The translations under genes and the position numbers were made by a program. The notes under the pieces are model-generated. The model ran no database searches and was not told the DNA's origin. It saw only the letters and a list, made by a program, of their open reading frames with translations. From Shewanella gaetbuli (GTDB lineage: Bacteria; Pseudomonadota; Gammaproteobacteria; Enterobacterales; Shewanellaceae), in NCBI RefSeq assembly GCF_023284065.1, contig NZ_JAKIKP010000014.1, forward strand, positions 1 to 64,000: 64,000 nucleotides of DNA, read 5' to 3'. Positions 19,453-28,480 of this stretch are shown here, in pieces; the first letter of the stretch is position 1, and every line of letters starts with the position of its first letter.

Positions 19453-19841
19453 ACCCAAATCCCCGCTATGACTGAAAAGGCAACGGCTAAAACAAATACT
19501 GCTTTAGCTGAAGCTGCACCTGACGCTAATTCTTCCCAACGACCGGTATCCATAATTAAATGACGAATGCCACCTAATAAGTGATAACCCAGCGCGGTAA
19601 GAATGCCCCAAAGGATAAACTTCATTACGAAACCATCGAACAAGGATTGGACGCTAGCGAATCCCTCAGCAGAAGTTAAAGTTGAATTTAACAACCACAA
19701 AAGAATACCGGTAGCAAATAGCATAATAACACCGGAGATACGGTGTAGAATTGACGCGATCGCTGTCGCAGGGAAGCGAATCGTCTGCAGGTCTAGATGG
19801 ACAGGTCTTTGCTTTTTCACGTTCTGCTCACTCAGCTCCAT
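19446..19841 (-). CDS. sdhC: succinate dehydrogenase cytochrome b556 subunit
   Basis: A 131-residue, three-helix membrane subunit. The hallmark NVKKQRPVHLDLQTIRFPAT and SILHRISGVIM (quinone-site Ser and His) lie at the N-terminus, and the haem-ligand His is in HLLGGIRHLIMD (about 84). Family length is about 129. The ATG at 19841 has no clear ribosome site. An internal GTG at codon 8 has GTGAG upstream and would begin VKKQRP, so the start is uncertain by seven codons. First gene of sdhCDAB-sucABCD. Confidence 0.96.
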   Translation of the reverse strand: MELSEQNVKKQRPVHLDLQTIRFPATAIASILHRISGVIMLFATGILLWLLNSTLTSAEGFASVQSLFDGFVMKFILWGILTALGYHLLGGIRHLIMDTGRWEELASGAASAKAVFVLAVAFSVIAGIWVW

Positions 19842-20025
19842 TGAGCATTATTTTTGTTATGTATCTCTTTTTTGCTTAAAACATCAACGCCAAAAAGTGT
19901 TAACAACATGTTTAAGCAAAAAACAAACTACTATCAAACACCTAACCAGTTGAGGGATCACTAATTTAGTTTGTAAAGTAATAATTTCTAAACTGTGATG
20001 TTTGTCGCCCTTAGGGACGCAGGCA

Positions 20026-20054
20026 AGTATACTCGTGAGAATTGTCAAATACAA
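20026..20054 (-). promoter_or_regulatory. candidate sdhC promoter
   Basis: On the minus strand TTGTAT, 17 bases, TATACT: four of six and five of six matches to sigma-70 hexamers with ideal spacing. It would give a long 5' leader of about 175 bases before sdhC. Confidence 0.5.
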
Positions 20055-20185
20055 ACCTCACATTATGCAAATTCTGTTTTTTTATGAATTTTTTATTCTA
20101 AGACCCATGTCACATGGGTTTTGAAGCGTTATATACCATGGTCTAACAAATTTAAACGCTTATTTAAATTGATCTATGAACTAAA

Positions 20186-20214
20186 TTCACTGTAAAGTAA
20201 TGTCCGCTTAACAT
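20186..20214 (+). promoter_or_regulatory. candidate gltA promoter
   Basis: TTCACT, 17 bases, TAACAT, ending 39 bases before the gltA ATG. The match is moderate but the spacing is ideal. Confidence 0.45.
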
Positions 20215-20253
20215 GCCGCACTCAATAAGAGAATGAAGTAAGGAGAACGGGGT

Positions 20254-21540
20254 ATGGCTGAAAATATAGCCAAATTAGAGTTACCAGGTAACGATTCAAT
20301 CGACTTACCAATTAAATCAGGTACTGAAGGTTTTGATGTAATCGACATTAGTACATTGGGGAAAAAAGGCTATTTCACTTTCGATCCAGGCTTCTTAGCG
20401 ACGGCTTCTTGTGAGTCTGCAATTACCTATATCGATGGTGCACAGGGTATTTTATTACACCGTGGCTATCCAATTGATCAACTAGCTACTGAGTCAACCT
20501 ACTTAGATTTATGCTACTTGTTATTGTACGGTGAGTTACCAAGTAAAGCAGACTTCGATAAGTTCGAAACCACAGTAAAGCAACACACTATGGTTCATGA
20601 GCAAATTGAATTTTTCTTCAGAGGTTTCCGCCGTGACGCACATCCAATGGCGATGCTTTGTGGTGTGACTGGAGCGCTTTCTGCTTTCTATCAAGACTCT
20701 CTTGATGTAAATAATCCTAAGCACCGCGAAATTGCTGCGTATCGTTTAGTGTCGAAAATGCCTACTATTGCTGCAATGTGTTACAAGTACTCAATGGGTC
20801 AACCATTTGTATACCCACGTAACAACTTAAGCTATGCGGGTAATTTCTTGCATATGATGTTCGCAACGCCTTGCGAAGATTATGTCGTAAATCCTGTTGT
20901 TGAACGTGCAATGGATAGAATCTTCGTATTACATGCTGATCATGAGCAAAATGCGTCAACTTCAACCGTACGTTTAGCCGGTTCATCGGGTGCAAACCCA
21001 TTCGCTTGTATTGCTGCAGGTATTGCTTCACTTTGGGGCCCTGCACACGGCGGTGCTAATGAAGCATGCTTACAAATGCTTGAAGAAATTGGCAGTGTTG
21101 ATCGTATTCCAGAGTTTATCGAGAAAGCGAAAGACAAGAATGATCCATTCCGTCTAATGGGCTTTGGTCATCGTGTTTATAAGAACTTCGACCCTCGTGC
21201 AAAAGTGATGCGCGAAACTTGTCATGAAGTCTTGAAAGAGCTTAAAGTGGTTGATCCGCTGTTAGATGTAGCAATGGAGCTTGAGCGTATTGCCTTAGAA
21301 GATGAATACTTTATCTCTAAGAAACTTTACCCGAACGTTGATTTCTACTCAGGTATCATCATGAAAGCCATTGGTATTCCGACTAGCATGTTCACAGTGT
21401 TATTCGCACTGTCACGTACTGTTGGTTGGATCTCTCACTGGAAGGAAATGCTTGATCAACCTGGTCACAAAATCAGCCGCCCTCGTCAATTATATACTGG
21501 CGAATCAGCTCGTGAATTTGTTAGCCTAGATAAACGTTAA
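20254..21540 (+). CDS. gltA: citrate synthase (type II)
   Basis: A 428-residue, NADH-sensitive-type citrate synthase that condenses acetyl-CoA and oxaloacetate. Catalytic His residues sit in [16 protein letters not shown] (about 266) and [16 protein letters not shown] (about 307), and the Asp in [11 protein letters not shown] (about 363). The N-terminal extension with [21 protein letters not shown] fits the hexameric Gram-negative class. AAGGAGAACGGGGT precedes the ATG. It is divergent from sdhC and followed by a strong terminator. Confidence 0.98.
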   Translation: MAENIAKLELPGNDSIDLPIKSGTEGFDVIDISTLGKKGYFTFDPGFLATASCESAITYIDGAQGILLHRGYPIDQLATESTYLDLCYLLLYGELPSKADFDKFETTVKQHTMVHEQIEFFFRGFRRDAHPMAMLCGVTGALSAFYQDSLDVNNPKHREIAAYRLVSKMPTIAAMCYKYSMGQPFVYPRNNLSYAGNFLHMMFATPCEDYVVNPVVERAMDRIFVLHADHEQNASTSTVRLAGSSGANPFACIAAGIASLWGPAHGGANEACLQMLEEIGSVDRIPEFIEKAKDKNDPFRLMGFGHRVYKNFDPRAKVMRETCHEVLKELKVVDPLLDVAMELERIALEDEYFISKKLYPNVDFYSGIIMKAIGIPTSMFTVLFALSRTVGWISHWKEMLDQPGHKISRPRQLYTGESAREFVSLDKR

Positions 21541-21562
21541 TAATTTAATTAATGTTTTGTTC

Positions 21563-21590
21563 AAAAAAGCGCCTATTTAGGCGCTTTTTT
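21563..21590 (+). terminator. gltA terminator
   Basis: A 28-base symmetric hairpin, AAAAAAGCGCCTA-TT-TAGGCGCTTTTTT. The A-run makes it able to work in both directions. Confidence 0.92.
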
Positions 21591-21880
21591 ATTGTCGCTA
21601 TCTATGTGCACTTGGTTCATTTAATAAAAAATTGACCATATGCTAGGTTATATTTCTTTCAGTAACCAGTCAGTTTTTGGTTAAAAATCAAGCGAACCTG
21701 TCATTTTTAAGTCAATTTTCGCCCACGATACAAAGTGTAGCAAAATAATTTATTGCTAATGAGTAATCCATAATAACGCTAAACTATCGCCATTTATTAA
21801 ACACTTTTAAAAAGAAAATCTACTTTCGACCACTAAATTTTGCTTACTGCTCTGTCACTTTTCAATTTTGTTTAGTGCAC
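21591..21880. other. gene-free spacer between convergent gltA and ybaB
   Basis: About 290 AT-rich bases with no ORF that has a ribosome site and no clear structure. In many gammaproteobacteria recR follows ybaB on the same strand; it is absent here. Confidence 0.5.
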
Positions 21881-21914
21881 AAAAAAAGCTAGGAGCATCT
21901 GCCCTAGCCTTTTA
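21881..21914 (-). terminator. ybaB-side terminator
   Basis: On the minus strand AAGGCTAGG, loop, CCTAGCTTTTTTT. It lies about 75 bases after the ybaB stop, ending the apt-dnaX-ybaB transcript. Confidence 0.85.
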
Positions 21915-21988
21915 GTGATAAATCAAAATAGATGTATTTAATGCTTAATTCAGCCTCATTAAATACGGATCTTGAATTACTTGTATAA

Positions 21989-22318
21989 TTAGAACGGCAT
22001 TTTCATACCAGGGGGTAATTGCATTCCACCTGTTACTTCAGCCATTTTCTCTTTCTGATTTTCTTCAATTCGACGAGCAGCATCATTACATGCCGCTGCA
22101 ATCAAGTCTTCTAGCATTTCTTTATCATCTTCCATAAGACTTGGATCAATTTCAACACGTCGAACATTGTGAGTGCCAGTCATAGTCACTTTAACTAGTC
22201 CTGCGCCTGCTTCACCGGTCATTTCTGCACGTGCGATTTCTTCTTGTGCCTTAGCCATTTTGTCTTGCATCATTTGGGCTTGCTTCATTAAGTTGCCCAT
22301 GCCGCCTTTTCCAAACAT
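21989..22318 (-). CDS. ybaB: YbaB/EbfC nucleoid-associated protein
   Basis: A 109-residue DNA-binding protein, the same length as E. coli YbaB. It opens [20 protein letters not shown], has a long N-terminal coiled helix, then [16 protein letters not shown] as the central sheet and ends in [13 protein letters not shown]. It forms dimers that bind and compact DNA. I chose the ATG at 22318 because AGAGATAAAG lies just upstream and it yields the family N-terminus; an upstream TTG would add 14 residues. It follows dnaX in the usual gene order, but recR is missing behind it. Confidence 0.96.
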   Translation of the reverse strand: MFGKGGMGNLMKQAQMMQDKMAKAQEEIARAEMTGEAGAGLVKVTMTGTHNVRRVEIDPSLMEDDKEMLEDLIAAACNDAARRIEENQKEKMAEVTGGMQLPPGMKMPF

Positions 22319-22447
22319 AATCTTTATCTCTTTCTTTATTAAAAATCTAAGTGGTAGCAAGTCGCCTGAATGGGCGTAATCTTACTGAATTTATTTAAAT
22401 TAGCAAACCGCTAAATACAATTATGCGAGTTAGATTACTTAGTTTGC

Positions 22448-25222
22448 TTAATTTGATTCTTTATCTTGGTTCTGAGCTAATAACGCTGGTATTTTTTTAG
22501 CTACTGCGCCTAATTGCTCCGTTGGGTACATTATTGAATCATCGTCTAATTGTGCGTCAAAACGATTAATCATCCACTGAATGTTGTCGTCGCCCAGAAT
22601 ATTATTTTTCGCTTGCTGAACTAACTCACCATGGAAACGCTTGCGCAGTTCTAGGGGTGTTTCACGAGTGTTGTCTTGGCCAATACTCACATTAACGTTA
22701 ATTTGTTCACCTAAAAATTCTGACAAAGCGGCTTGTAATTGTTCAATCGCCACCTCTGCACTGAGATGTTTTTGATCAGGTTTTAACGTTAGCTGCAGAT
22801 TAGCGGATATCTCATGACATAACGAGTTTACGCCTAACTGTCTTACTCGGCCACCCACTTTTATTTGAGTCATGATTTGGAACCAGTGCAAATCTATAGG
22901 GTTTCCAGTAATGGTATGACCAATATTAGCCAGCTCGCTATGTTGCTCAATTTGATGATGACTAATTATAGTATTTGATTGAGTTACCCCTTCCGCTTGA
23001 GCTGTAACACTTTGCTGTTGAAGATTGGCTTCAGGTAATTTAGTGCTCGTGACGATTGGGCTTGGTGTTGCTATGTCACTTTTGGGGGCATTAGCGGGCA
23101 TCTGAGCAATTTGACTCGCTTCAGTCTCCTCCTCAAGATGAGTCACTTGTTGATGAGTAACATCTTGTGGTGGTTTTTCCCATGGAGGCCGATCATACTC
23201 AGCTTCAGTGCTTACATCTGCACTCATATCATTGCTGGTTTCTGATGCTGCAGTAGCAGGTTCAGAGTCAGAGTCAGAGTCAGGTTTAATAGCCTGCTTA
23301 ATGTTACGCGGTTGAACCGTTTCAATAGTAGAACTTGAATTTGGTTTACTCTCTGAGGTTTGCTGATTTTTGATAGCATCAACATCAGCCAATAATGAAT
23401 TACGGCTGGCTAGCACAAGATCTAAAATATCATCTTCTTCTGTCGGGGTATTATCGCTAATTGCCGAAGTATCGCTAACGTCTGAAGAAGAGCTGACAAT
23501 AGAGGTATTTGTAGCAGGTGTGTTTACAGGTATAGGCTCAACACTCGCTTGCTGATTAAAGGCTAAATAGTCTTCATAGTCATTATGTTCATTTTGCTCA
23601 TCTTCTAAATCAGTATAACCAGCCGTTTCATATGATGAAAATGCATCATCAGCCCTCATAGATAGAGAGTTTTCATCTACTAAATCAGCAGATGTTTGTG
23701 CCAAAGGTTGATTAGTGATGTCTTGAGATAATGTCGATACAACGGGCTCACTTTGCGCAATAGGCTCATCTGGAGTTGTTGACTCAAAACCCATCGACTC
23801 AGCTTGATTGATCAGCATCGCTTGTTGCGCATTTAACGCTACAGTCTCTTCTGAAACAACTGGATCATCGACTTTATTTAAATGATTATCATCTAAGCTT
23901 GATGGCTCTTTTATATCACTAGGCGCTTGCACTTGTTGCTTATTATCGGCAGTGTTTTGCAAGTCATCAGCTTGGGCAGCAATATTTGGGTCTTGAGTTG
24001 CTACTGTTGCCTGCTCATCAATGGGCTTTGGGCGAGTCTCAATGACCTCTTTATTAGTTGCTTGCGAATCCTGAGATGAAGCGGTTAATTCTGGCAGGTC
24101 AATTTTTGCTGGCTGCTCAGTCTCCCAACGCTTAATTTGTTTTTCTGGCACAAATGCCACCGCACGTAATAAAGCCATTTCCAAACCAGATTTAGGATCT
24201 GGCGCATACGGTAGGTCTTTTCTGCCTGCCAGTAACATTTGATAATAAAGCTGAATCTGTTCGGCTGAGATTTGCTGGGCAAATGCCTGAATTTGTTCAC
24301 TGTATAACGATGACTGTGCAGCAGCTGGGGCAAATTGAGTTAAGGTAATTTGATGCAATAACTCCAGTAAACTGCGAAGCACTTCTTGTGCATCTGCACC
24401 AAAAGCCAGTACTTTGGCTACTGTTTTCATTAGTGGCTCAACGTCAGCATCACATAATGCTTTAAGTAATGCGATAACTTGCTGCTGGTCAATGCTGCCC
24501 AACATAGATTGCACTTGTTGGTGCATCACCTGCCCTGAACCAAACGCAATAGCTTGATCTGTGAGACTTAATGCATCACGCATGCTGCCATTGGCGGCTT
24601 TAGCCAATAACGATAACGCCTGCGGTTCAAATTCTAATGCTTCTTGGGTTAGCACATAATCAAGCTGTTTGACAATTTCATCTTGAGATAAACTTTTCAA
24701 ATTAAACTGCAAACAACGGGATAACACTGTCACAGGCAGTTTTTGAGGATCAGTTGTCGCCAGTAAAAATTTAACGTGCTCAGGGGGCTCTTCAAGTGTT
24801 TTTAGTAAAGCGTTAAAACTGCTACGCGAAAGCATATGTACTTCATCAATTAAGTACACTTTATAACGACCACGAGAAGGACGATATTGAACATTATCAA
24901 GTAGCTCACGGGTATCGTCTACTTTGGTACGAGATGCCGCATCGACCTCAATTAAATCAACAAAGCGACCTTGGGCAATTTCTTCACAACTGGAACAAAC
25001 TCCACAAGGGTTAGCAGTCACTCCTTGCTCACAATTGAGTCCTTTAGCAAACAAACGAGCCAAACTGGTTTTGCCCACTCCGCGTGTACCAGTAAACAGG
25101 TAAGCGTGATGTAAGCGTTGTTGGCTTAAAGCGTTAGTCAATGCCAATAAGACATGAGACTGACCCACCATTTGTTCAAATTTGGCAGGGCGCCATTTAC
25201 GGGCTAACACCTGATAAGACAT
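22448..25222 (-). CDS. dnaX: DNA polymerase III subunits gamma/tau
   Basis: A 924-residue clamp-loader subunit, far longer than E. coli tau (643). The AAA+ domain shows Walker A GTRGVGKTSLARLFAKGL (about 46-63), a four-cysteine zinc module (NCEQ...NPCGVCSSCEE), Walker B LIDEVHMLSRSSFNALLKTL and sensor ATTDPQKLPVTVLSRC. Residues from about 370 to 765 form an acidic, Gln/Ser/Thr-rich low-complexity linker. The tau C-terminal domain resumes at HWFQIMTQIKVGGRVRQLG. I chose the start MSYQVLARKWRP. I found no A-AAA-AAG slippery site near the expected gamma end, so a separate gamma product is not supported. Confidence 0.95.
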   Translation of the reverse strand: MSYQVLARKWRPAKFEQMVGQSHVLLALTNALSQQRLHHAYLFTGTRGVGKTSLARLFAKGLNCEQGVTANPCGVCSSCEEIAQGRFVDLIEVDAASRTKVDDTRELLDNVQYRPSRGRYKVYLIDEVHMLSRSSFNALLKTLEEPPEHVKFLLATTDPQKLPVTVLSRCLQFNLKSLSQDEIVKQLDYVLTQEALEFEPQALSLLAKAANGSMRDALSLTDQAIAFGSGQVMHQQVQSMLGSIDQQQVIALLKALCDADVEPLMKTVAKVLAFGADAQEVLRSLLELLHQITLTQFAPAAAQSSLYSEQIQAFAQQISAEQIQLYYQMLLAGRKDLPYAPDPKSGLEMALLRAVAFVPEKQIKRWETEQPAKIDLPELTASSQDSQATNKEVIETRPKPIDEQATVATQDPNIAAQADDLQNTADNKQQVQAPSDIKEPSSLDDNHLNKVDDPVVSEETVALNAQQAMLINQAESMGFESTTPDEPIAQSEPVVSTLSQDITNQPLAQTSADLVDENSLSMRADDAFSSYETAGYTDLEDEQNEHNDYEDYLAFNQQASVEPIPVNTPATNTSIVSSSSDVSDTSAISDNTPTEEDDILDLVLASRNSLLADVDAIKNQQTSESKPNSSSTIETVQPRNIKQAIKPDSDSDSEPATAASETSNDMSADVSTEAEYDRPPWEKPPQDVTHQQVTHLEEETEASQIAQMPANAPKSDIATPSPIVTSTKLPEANLQQQSVTAQAEGVTQSNTIISHHQIEQHSELANIGHTITGNPIDLHWFQIMTQIKVGGRVRQLGVNSLCHEISANLQLTLKPDQKHLSAEVAIEQLQAALSEFLGEQINVNVSIGQDNTRETPLELRKRFHGELVQQAKNNILGDDNIQWMINRFDAQLDDDSIMYPTEQLGAVAKKIPALLAQNQDKESN

Positions 25223-25360
25223 GAAATTCCCCAAACTAATTTATTCGGGAAATCTTCCCGCTAACTTAAGTCAAACAATACCATGCAAAACTCATTCAAG
25301 CTATTATTTGACTGCTGTTAGCTGGCTTTATCTACAAATTAAAAGATAGCAATATGGCAA

Positions 25361-25909
25361 TTATTCACCGTCAAAGTCACATAAACTCAGTACTTCAATA
25401 TTCATTGCTTTTAATTTCGCTTCACCGCCAATATCAGGCAATGAAATAACAAACGCTGCGTGATTAACTTCACCACCTAACTGACGGATAAGTTTTACGG
25501 TGGCTTCAATGGTTCCACCGGTTGCTAATAAGTCGTCTATAACAAGTACTTTGTCGTTTTCATTTATTGCATCTGTATGAATTTCTAGTGTATCAGTACC
25601 ATATTCAAGCTCATAGCTTTGAGCAATAGTCGCGCGAGGCAGTTTGCCCGGTTTTCTTACCGGCACAAAACCAATACCTAACTCTAGTGCCAAAGGAGCA
25701 CCAAACAAGAAGCCACGCGCTTCCGTCCCGACGACCTTGGTAAAACCTTTTGATTGATAATGCGCGACTAATAAAGCAATTGTCGCTTTGTAAGCTTCAG
25801 CATTTTCTAGCAAGCTGGTGACATCACGGAACATAATGCCCGCTTTTGGGTAATCTGGAATAGTTTTAATGCTTTGCTTAATTAGCGATAAACTGTCTTT
25901 ATTGATCAT
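25361..25909 (-). CDS. apt: adenine phosphoribosyltransferase
   Basis: A 182-residue purine-salvage enzyme making AMP from adenine and PRPP. The PRPP motif is [20 protein letters not shown] (about 122-141). The N-terminal [21 protein letters not shown] and the flexible-loop region [15 protein letters not shown] are diagnostic. Length matches E. coli Apt (183). Order ybaN-apt-dnaX-ybaB is the same as in E. coli. A terminator separates it from ybaN upstream. Confidence 0.97.
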   Translation of the reverse strand: MINKDSLSLIKQSIKTIPDYPKAGIMFRDVTSLLENAEAYKATIALLVAHYQSKGFTKVVGTEARGFLFGAPLALELGIGFVPVRKPGKLPRATIAQSYELEYGTDTLEIHTDAINENDKVLVIDDLLATGGTIEATVKLIRQLGGEVNHAAFVISLPDIGGEAKLKAMNIEVLSLCDFDGE

Positions 25910-25941
25910 AATAAAAAGCTCTTTGATATGTTAAATGCAAT

Positions 25942-25966
25942 AAAAAAGTCCCCTACGGGACTCATT
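25942..25966 (-). terminator. terminator between ybaN and apt
   Basis: Minus strand: AGTCCC-GTAG-GGGACT followed by six T. It would end the ybaN transcript before apt, implying a separate apt promoter. Confidence 0.9.
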
Positions 25967-26020
25967 TCATTTTTAGACTGATCTTATGCCTGTTGTGGAC
26001 GCCTTGCAACTATTGAGCAA

Positions 26021-26389
26021 TTATTCTGTTAAGTCTGGGATCCGCCACAAGAAAAGTAATAATCCACATAACATACAAAACAACATCACCTTAACCCAAA
26101 CAAGGGGCACAATCATGATACTGACGACAAAACTTAGCGTCGTCATAATCATAGCTCGTTTTTTTAACTTCTTTGATAACGCGCGTTTTGTTTGCCAATT
26201 ATTCAATGCTTCAGAAAACCAAGGATGAGTCATTAACCAGTTATGTAAGCGGTCACTTGAACGAGCAAAACAATATGCAGCTAGCAAAATAAAGGGCACC
26301 GTAGGTAATAATGGTACCACTATACCGATCGTCCCCAAAGTGACACTGGTTAAGCCAATCAACAAAAATAAGCCACGCTTTAACGCCAT
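26021..26389 (-). CDS. ybaN: DUF454 inner-membrane protein YbaN
   Basis: A 122-residue membrane protein of the YbaN (DUF454) family. Hydrophobic segments lie at about 7-24 (LFLLIGLTSVTLGTIGIVVP), 28-44 and 80-110. The diagnostic stretch is LPTVPFILLAAYCFARSS followed by HNWLMTHPWFSEALNNW. The function is unknown. Its place upstream of apt is conserved with E. coli. A terminator hairpin lies on each side, so it may be transcribed alone. Confidence 0.9.
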   Translation of the reverse strand: MALKRGLFLLIGLTSVTLGTIGIVVPLLPTVPFILLAAYCFARSSDRLHNWLMTHPWFSEALNNWQTKRALSKKLKKRAMIMTTLSFVVSIMIVPLVWVKVMLFCMLCGLLLFLWRIPDLTE

Positions 26390-26403
26390 TTAATTCAACC
26401 CTT

Positions 26404-26434
26404 AAAAATAAAAAACCACTCATTAGAGTGGTTT
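26404..26434 (-). terminator. terminator of the 39-residue gene
   Basis: Minus strand: AAACCACTC-TAAT-GAGTGGTTT followed by TTTATTTTT. It lies about 36 bases after the small gene's stop and 15 before ybaN. Confidence 0.88.
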
Positions 26435-26469
26435 GAGTCTGTGGCGTTAATTATAACGTATACCCGAGA

Positions 26470-26589
26470 CTAAATTAAGCCCGCAAACTTTAACCATGAA
26501 AGGCTAGCAGGTAATGTTGGTATTAGTAAAACAGCAATAAAACCTAATAAATATAAGGCATTGAAAGGATCTTTAAACGGCTTGCTCAT
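26470..26589 (-). CDS. 39-residue membrane microprotein
   Basis: A short gene between the DUF2063 gene and ybaN. The ATG at 26589 has AAGGAAT eight bases upstream, and the frame ends with TAG followed by a clear terminator. The peptide begins MSKPFKDPFNALYLLGFIAV and continues LLIPTLPASLSWLKFAGLI. A polar basic N-terminus is followed by one long or two short hydrophobic segments, so it is probably an inner-membrane protein. I do not recognise it. The ribosome site, composition and private terminator argue that it is real. Confidence 0.7.
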   Translation of the reverse strand: MSKPFKDPFNALYLLGFIAVLLIPTLPASLSWLKFAGLI

Positions 26590-26768
26590 GATTATTCCTT
26601 GGGCATAAAAGATAAGTTATTGTTGCACTTGTGCTCAAGGTAGCATTCAGCATTTCAACTTACGCAAAGAATGTGAACCTGATCACAACCCGCGCATTCT
26701 ACTGATTAAACTATCAAATATAAACCATAAATTAATTAAGGGATTATGTGTAAAAACTAAAAATGCTG

Positions 26769-27521
26769 CTACCTAGTGGTAACCACAATATGTTTGTCTA
26801 TCATTTGTGATAATAATTGTACACAGCCATCATAAAGTACCTCATTATCCATTGTCGGATAACACTCTACTAGCCATGCCATAAGATCATCAAACATTAA
26901 CGTGTCATGTTGATTTGTGTTTTGCTCAATGAATGCCAACACTTGCGCGGTTAATGGGTTCAATTGTAAAAAAGACACTTCTTCTTGTTGATCTCGATAA
27001 ACACAAAAGTACTGTGGTTGTTGTGGTGGCTCTATAGGTTGGTAATCGACACTAATATGCTGAACATCAAATTGGTATTGAGCGACTTTGGCTGAACTAG
27101 CCATTTGCAAAGGAGTGCTTTGCAGCACATCAACCGAAAAACTTTTTTGTGACTGGTTTGATTGTACAGTGGCAATATAAAGTTCTAACCACTCATAGTG
27201 AGCCAATTCAAGCATAAAAACAGGATCGTTTTCTGTTAACTCATATTGCTGTAAGAACTGCAAAAACTCCCCTGCTATATCGATAAATATTGGCGAATGA
27301 CAATCATGCTGACTGAAGAACTGTTGAACTAATGATAACCAGTGCTCTTCAGCATAAAGGCTATTGAGTACCGGGAAAGCATTAGTCACAAAACCGTTAA
27401 CATTATTAAAAAAGAGTTCGCGATACACCTTCATTCGTCTAGGTTCAATATCGGCCGGCAATGGTTTTTTCGGGTCGCGAATATAGTCCATAAACCCTTG
27501 CTGAGTTTCAATAAAATGCAT
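26769..27521 (-). CDS. DUF2063 partner protein of a MNIO RiPP system (BufC/HvfC-like)
   Basis: A 250-residue cytoplasmic protein. The N-terminal DUF2063 region (about 3-95) has QQGFMDYIRDP, RRMKVYRELFFNNVNGFVTNAFPVL and FIDIAGEFLQFLQQYE; a C-terminal region ends with a winged-helix-like LLSQMIDKHIVVTT. In characterised MNIO systems (bufferins, HvfABC) this partner binds the precursor leader and the DUF692 enzyme. The ATG shares one base with the stop of the DUF692 gene, so the pair is translationally coupled. The function is inferred from family and order. Confidence 0.88.
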   Translation of the reverse strand: MHFIETQQGFMDYIRDPKKPLPADIEPRRMKVYRELFFNNVNGFVTNAFPVLNSLYAEEHWLSLVQQFFSQHDCHSPIFIDIAGEFLQFLQQYELTENDPVFMLELAHYEWLELYIATVQSNQSQKSFSVDVLQSTPLQMASSAKVAQYQFDVQHISVDYQPIEPPQQPQYFCVYRDQQEEVSFLQLNPLTAQVLAFIEQNTNQHDTLMFDDLMAWLVECYPTMDNEVLYDGCVQLLSQMIDKHIVVTTR

Positions 27522-28378
27522 TAGGCTGTCCTTGTCGATAAACCCGCTAGTGCGCGCTGTTGATATTGGTGTATCTGATTTATTTCAGTTAATAACACTT
27601 CTGTTGGTGGGATATTAAAATCTCTTTCTAGCAATGTTGGGTGAACTCCATGAATTTGATAACACTGAGCCAATAAATCCCAAACAGGATCAATAATATC
27701 GGCACCATGAGTATCGACCATTAAATCGATATCCTCTTGATAATGACCTGCGATATGTAAATAAGCGATACGCTCAGTTGGCATGGCAGCCAAAAACTCT
27801 GCGGCATTGTATTGGTGATTAATTGAATTAACATAAATGTTATTGACATCTAATAACAACTTACAGTTGGCTTCTGCTAATACCGCATTGACAAATTGTT
27901 GCTCGCTCATTTGGGCACCAGGAGCAGCATAAAAAGACACATTTTCAGCAATAAATGGTCGCTCTAAAATATCTTCGACTTGTTTAATTCGATTAGCGGT
28001 ATGAATAACAGCTTCATCTGTAAAGGGAATGGGCATAAGGTCATACATATGACCGGCTCCAGAACAATAGCTTAAATGTTCAGAATAAATTTCAATGTCA
28101 TGTTCATCAAGAAACGCTTTGATATTTTTAACAAAATCAGTATCTAACTTTGCAGGACTGCCGATAGATAATGATAAGCCATGGCAAAAGAAAGTATGCT
28201 GCTCAGTAAGTTGCTTGAATTGACGGCCAAACTTACCCCCTAATGTCATCCAGTTTTCAGGCGCCACCTCAAAAAACTCAATCGCTTTGGGAGTGGTTTG
28301 ACAAAACTCGTCCAACATTTCTCGTCTTAAACCTAAACCAACACGAGGTAAACTTGTCGGTAGTTCAACTGCAGACAT
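27521..28378 (-). CDS. DUF692 multinuclear non-haem iron oxidase (MNIO; BufB/HvfB-like)
   Basis: A 285-residue TIM-barrel enzyme of the DUF692/MNIO family. Family motifs appear in order: RVGLGLRREM, FFEVAPENWM, HGLSLSIGSP (about 66-75, His ligand), YSEHLSYC, FIAENVSFY, CKLLLDVNNIYVNSINH, YLHIAGHYQE, DTHG and LLERDFNIPP. Together these supply the His, Glu, Asp and Asn iron ligands. MNIOs oxidise cysteines of their precursor peptide to oxazolone/thioamide or thiooxazole groups. Here the substrate is very likely the EGKCG protein encoded just upstream. A terminator hairpin separates the two genes. The exact modification cannot be told from sequence. Confidence 0.92.
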   Translation of the reverse strand: MSAVELPTSLPRVGLGLRREMLDEFCQTTPKAIEFFEVAPENWMTLGGKFGRQFKQLTEQHTFFCHGLSLSIGSPAKLDTDFVKNIKAFLDEHDIEIYSEHLSYCSGAGHMYDLMPIPFTDEAVIHTANRIKQVEDILERPFIAENVSFYAAPGAQMSEQQFVNAVLAEANCKLLLDVNNIYVNSINHQYNAAEFLAAMPTERIAYLHIAGHYQEDIDLMVDTHGADIIDPVWDLLAQCYQIHGVHPTLLERDFNIPPTEVLLTEINQIHQYQQRALAGLSTRTA

Positions 28379-28416
28379 GGGAAAATCCTTAAGTTAAATA
28401 GAACTTAAAATATTAT

Positions 28417-28447
28417 ATAAAAAAAGGCCTGATATTACAGGCCTCAA
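28417..28447 (-). terminator. intra-operon terminator between precursor and MNIO
   Basis: Minus strand: GAGGCCTG-TAATAT-CAGGCC followed by seven T. It lies 35 bases after the precursor stop and 40 bases before the DUF692 start. Partial read-through would give much precursor and little enzyme. Confidence 0.9.
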
Positions 28448-28480
28448 AAGTGATGGTATCAGCTAGTTAAACAGTAGCAA

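Larger units (their letters stand above)
19842..20253. other. divergent sdhC / gltA control region
   Basis: A 412-base region with promoters facing both ways (listed separately). It also holds a perfect inverted repeat ACCCATG-TCA-CATGGGT at 20103-20119, between the two promoters, which may be an operator or a short hairpin. No small gene is seen. In relatives these genes respond to ArcA and catabolite regulators; I could not identify an unambiguous ArcA or CRP site. Confidence 0.6.

Noticed and set aside
22448..25222. Programmed frameshift in dnaX giving gamma
   Set aside because: The only long A-run lies near the extreme C-terminus (about 22490-22500), too late to make a gamma product, and no A-AAA-AAG is near residue 430.
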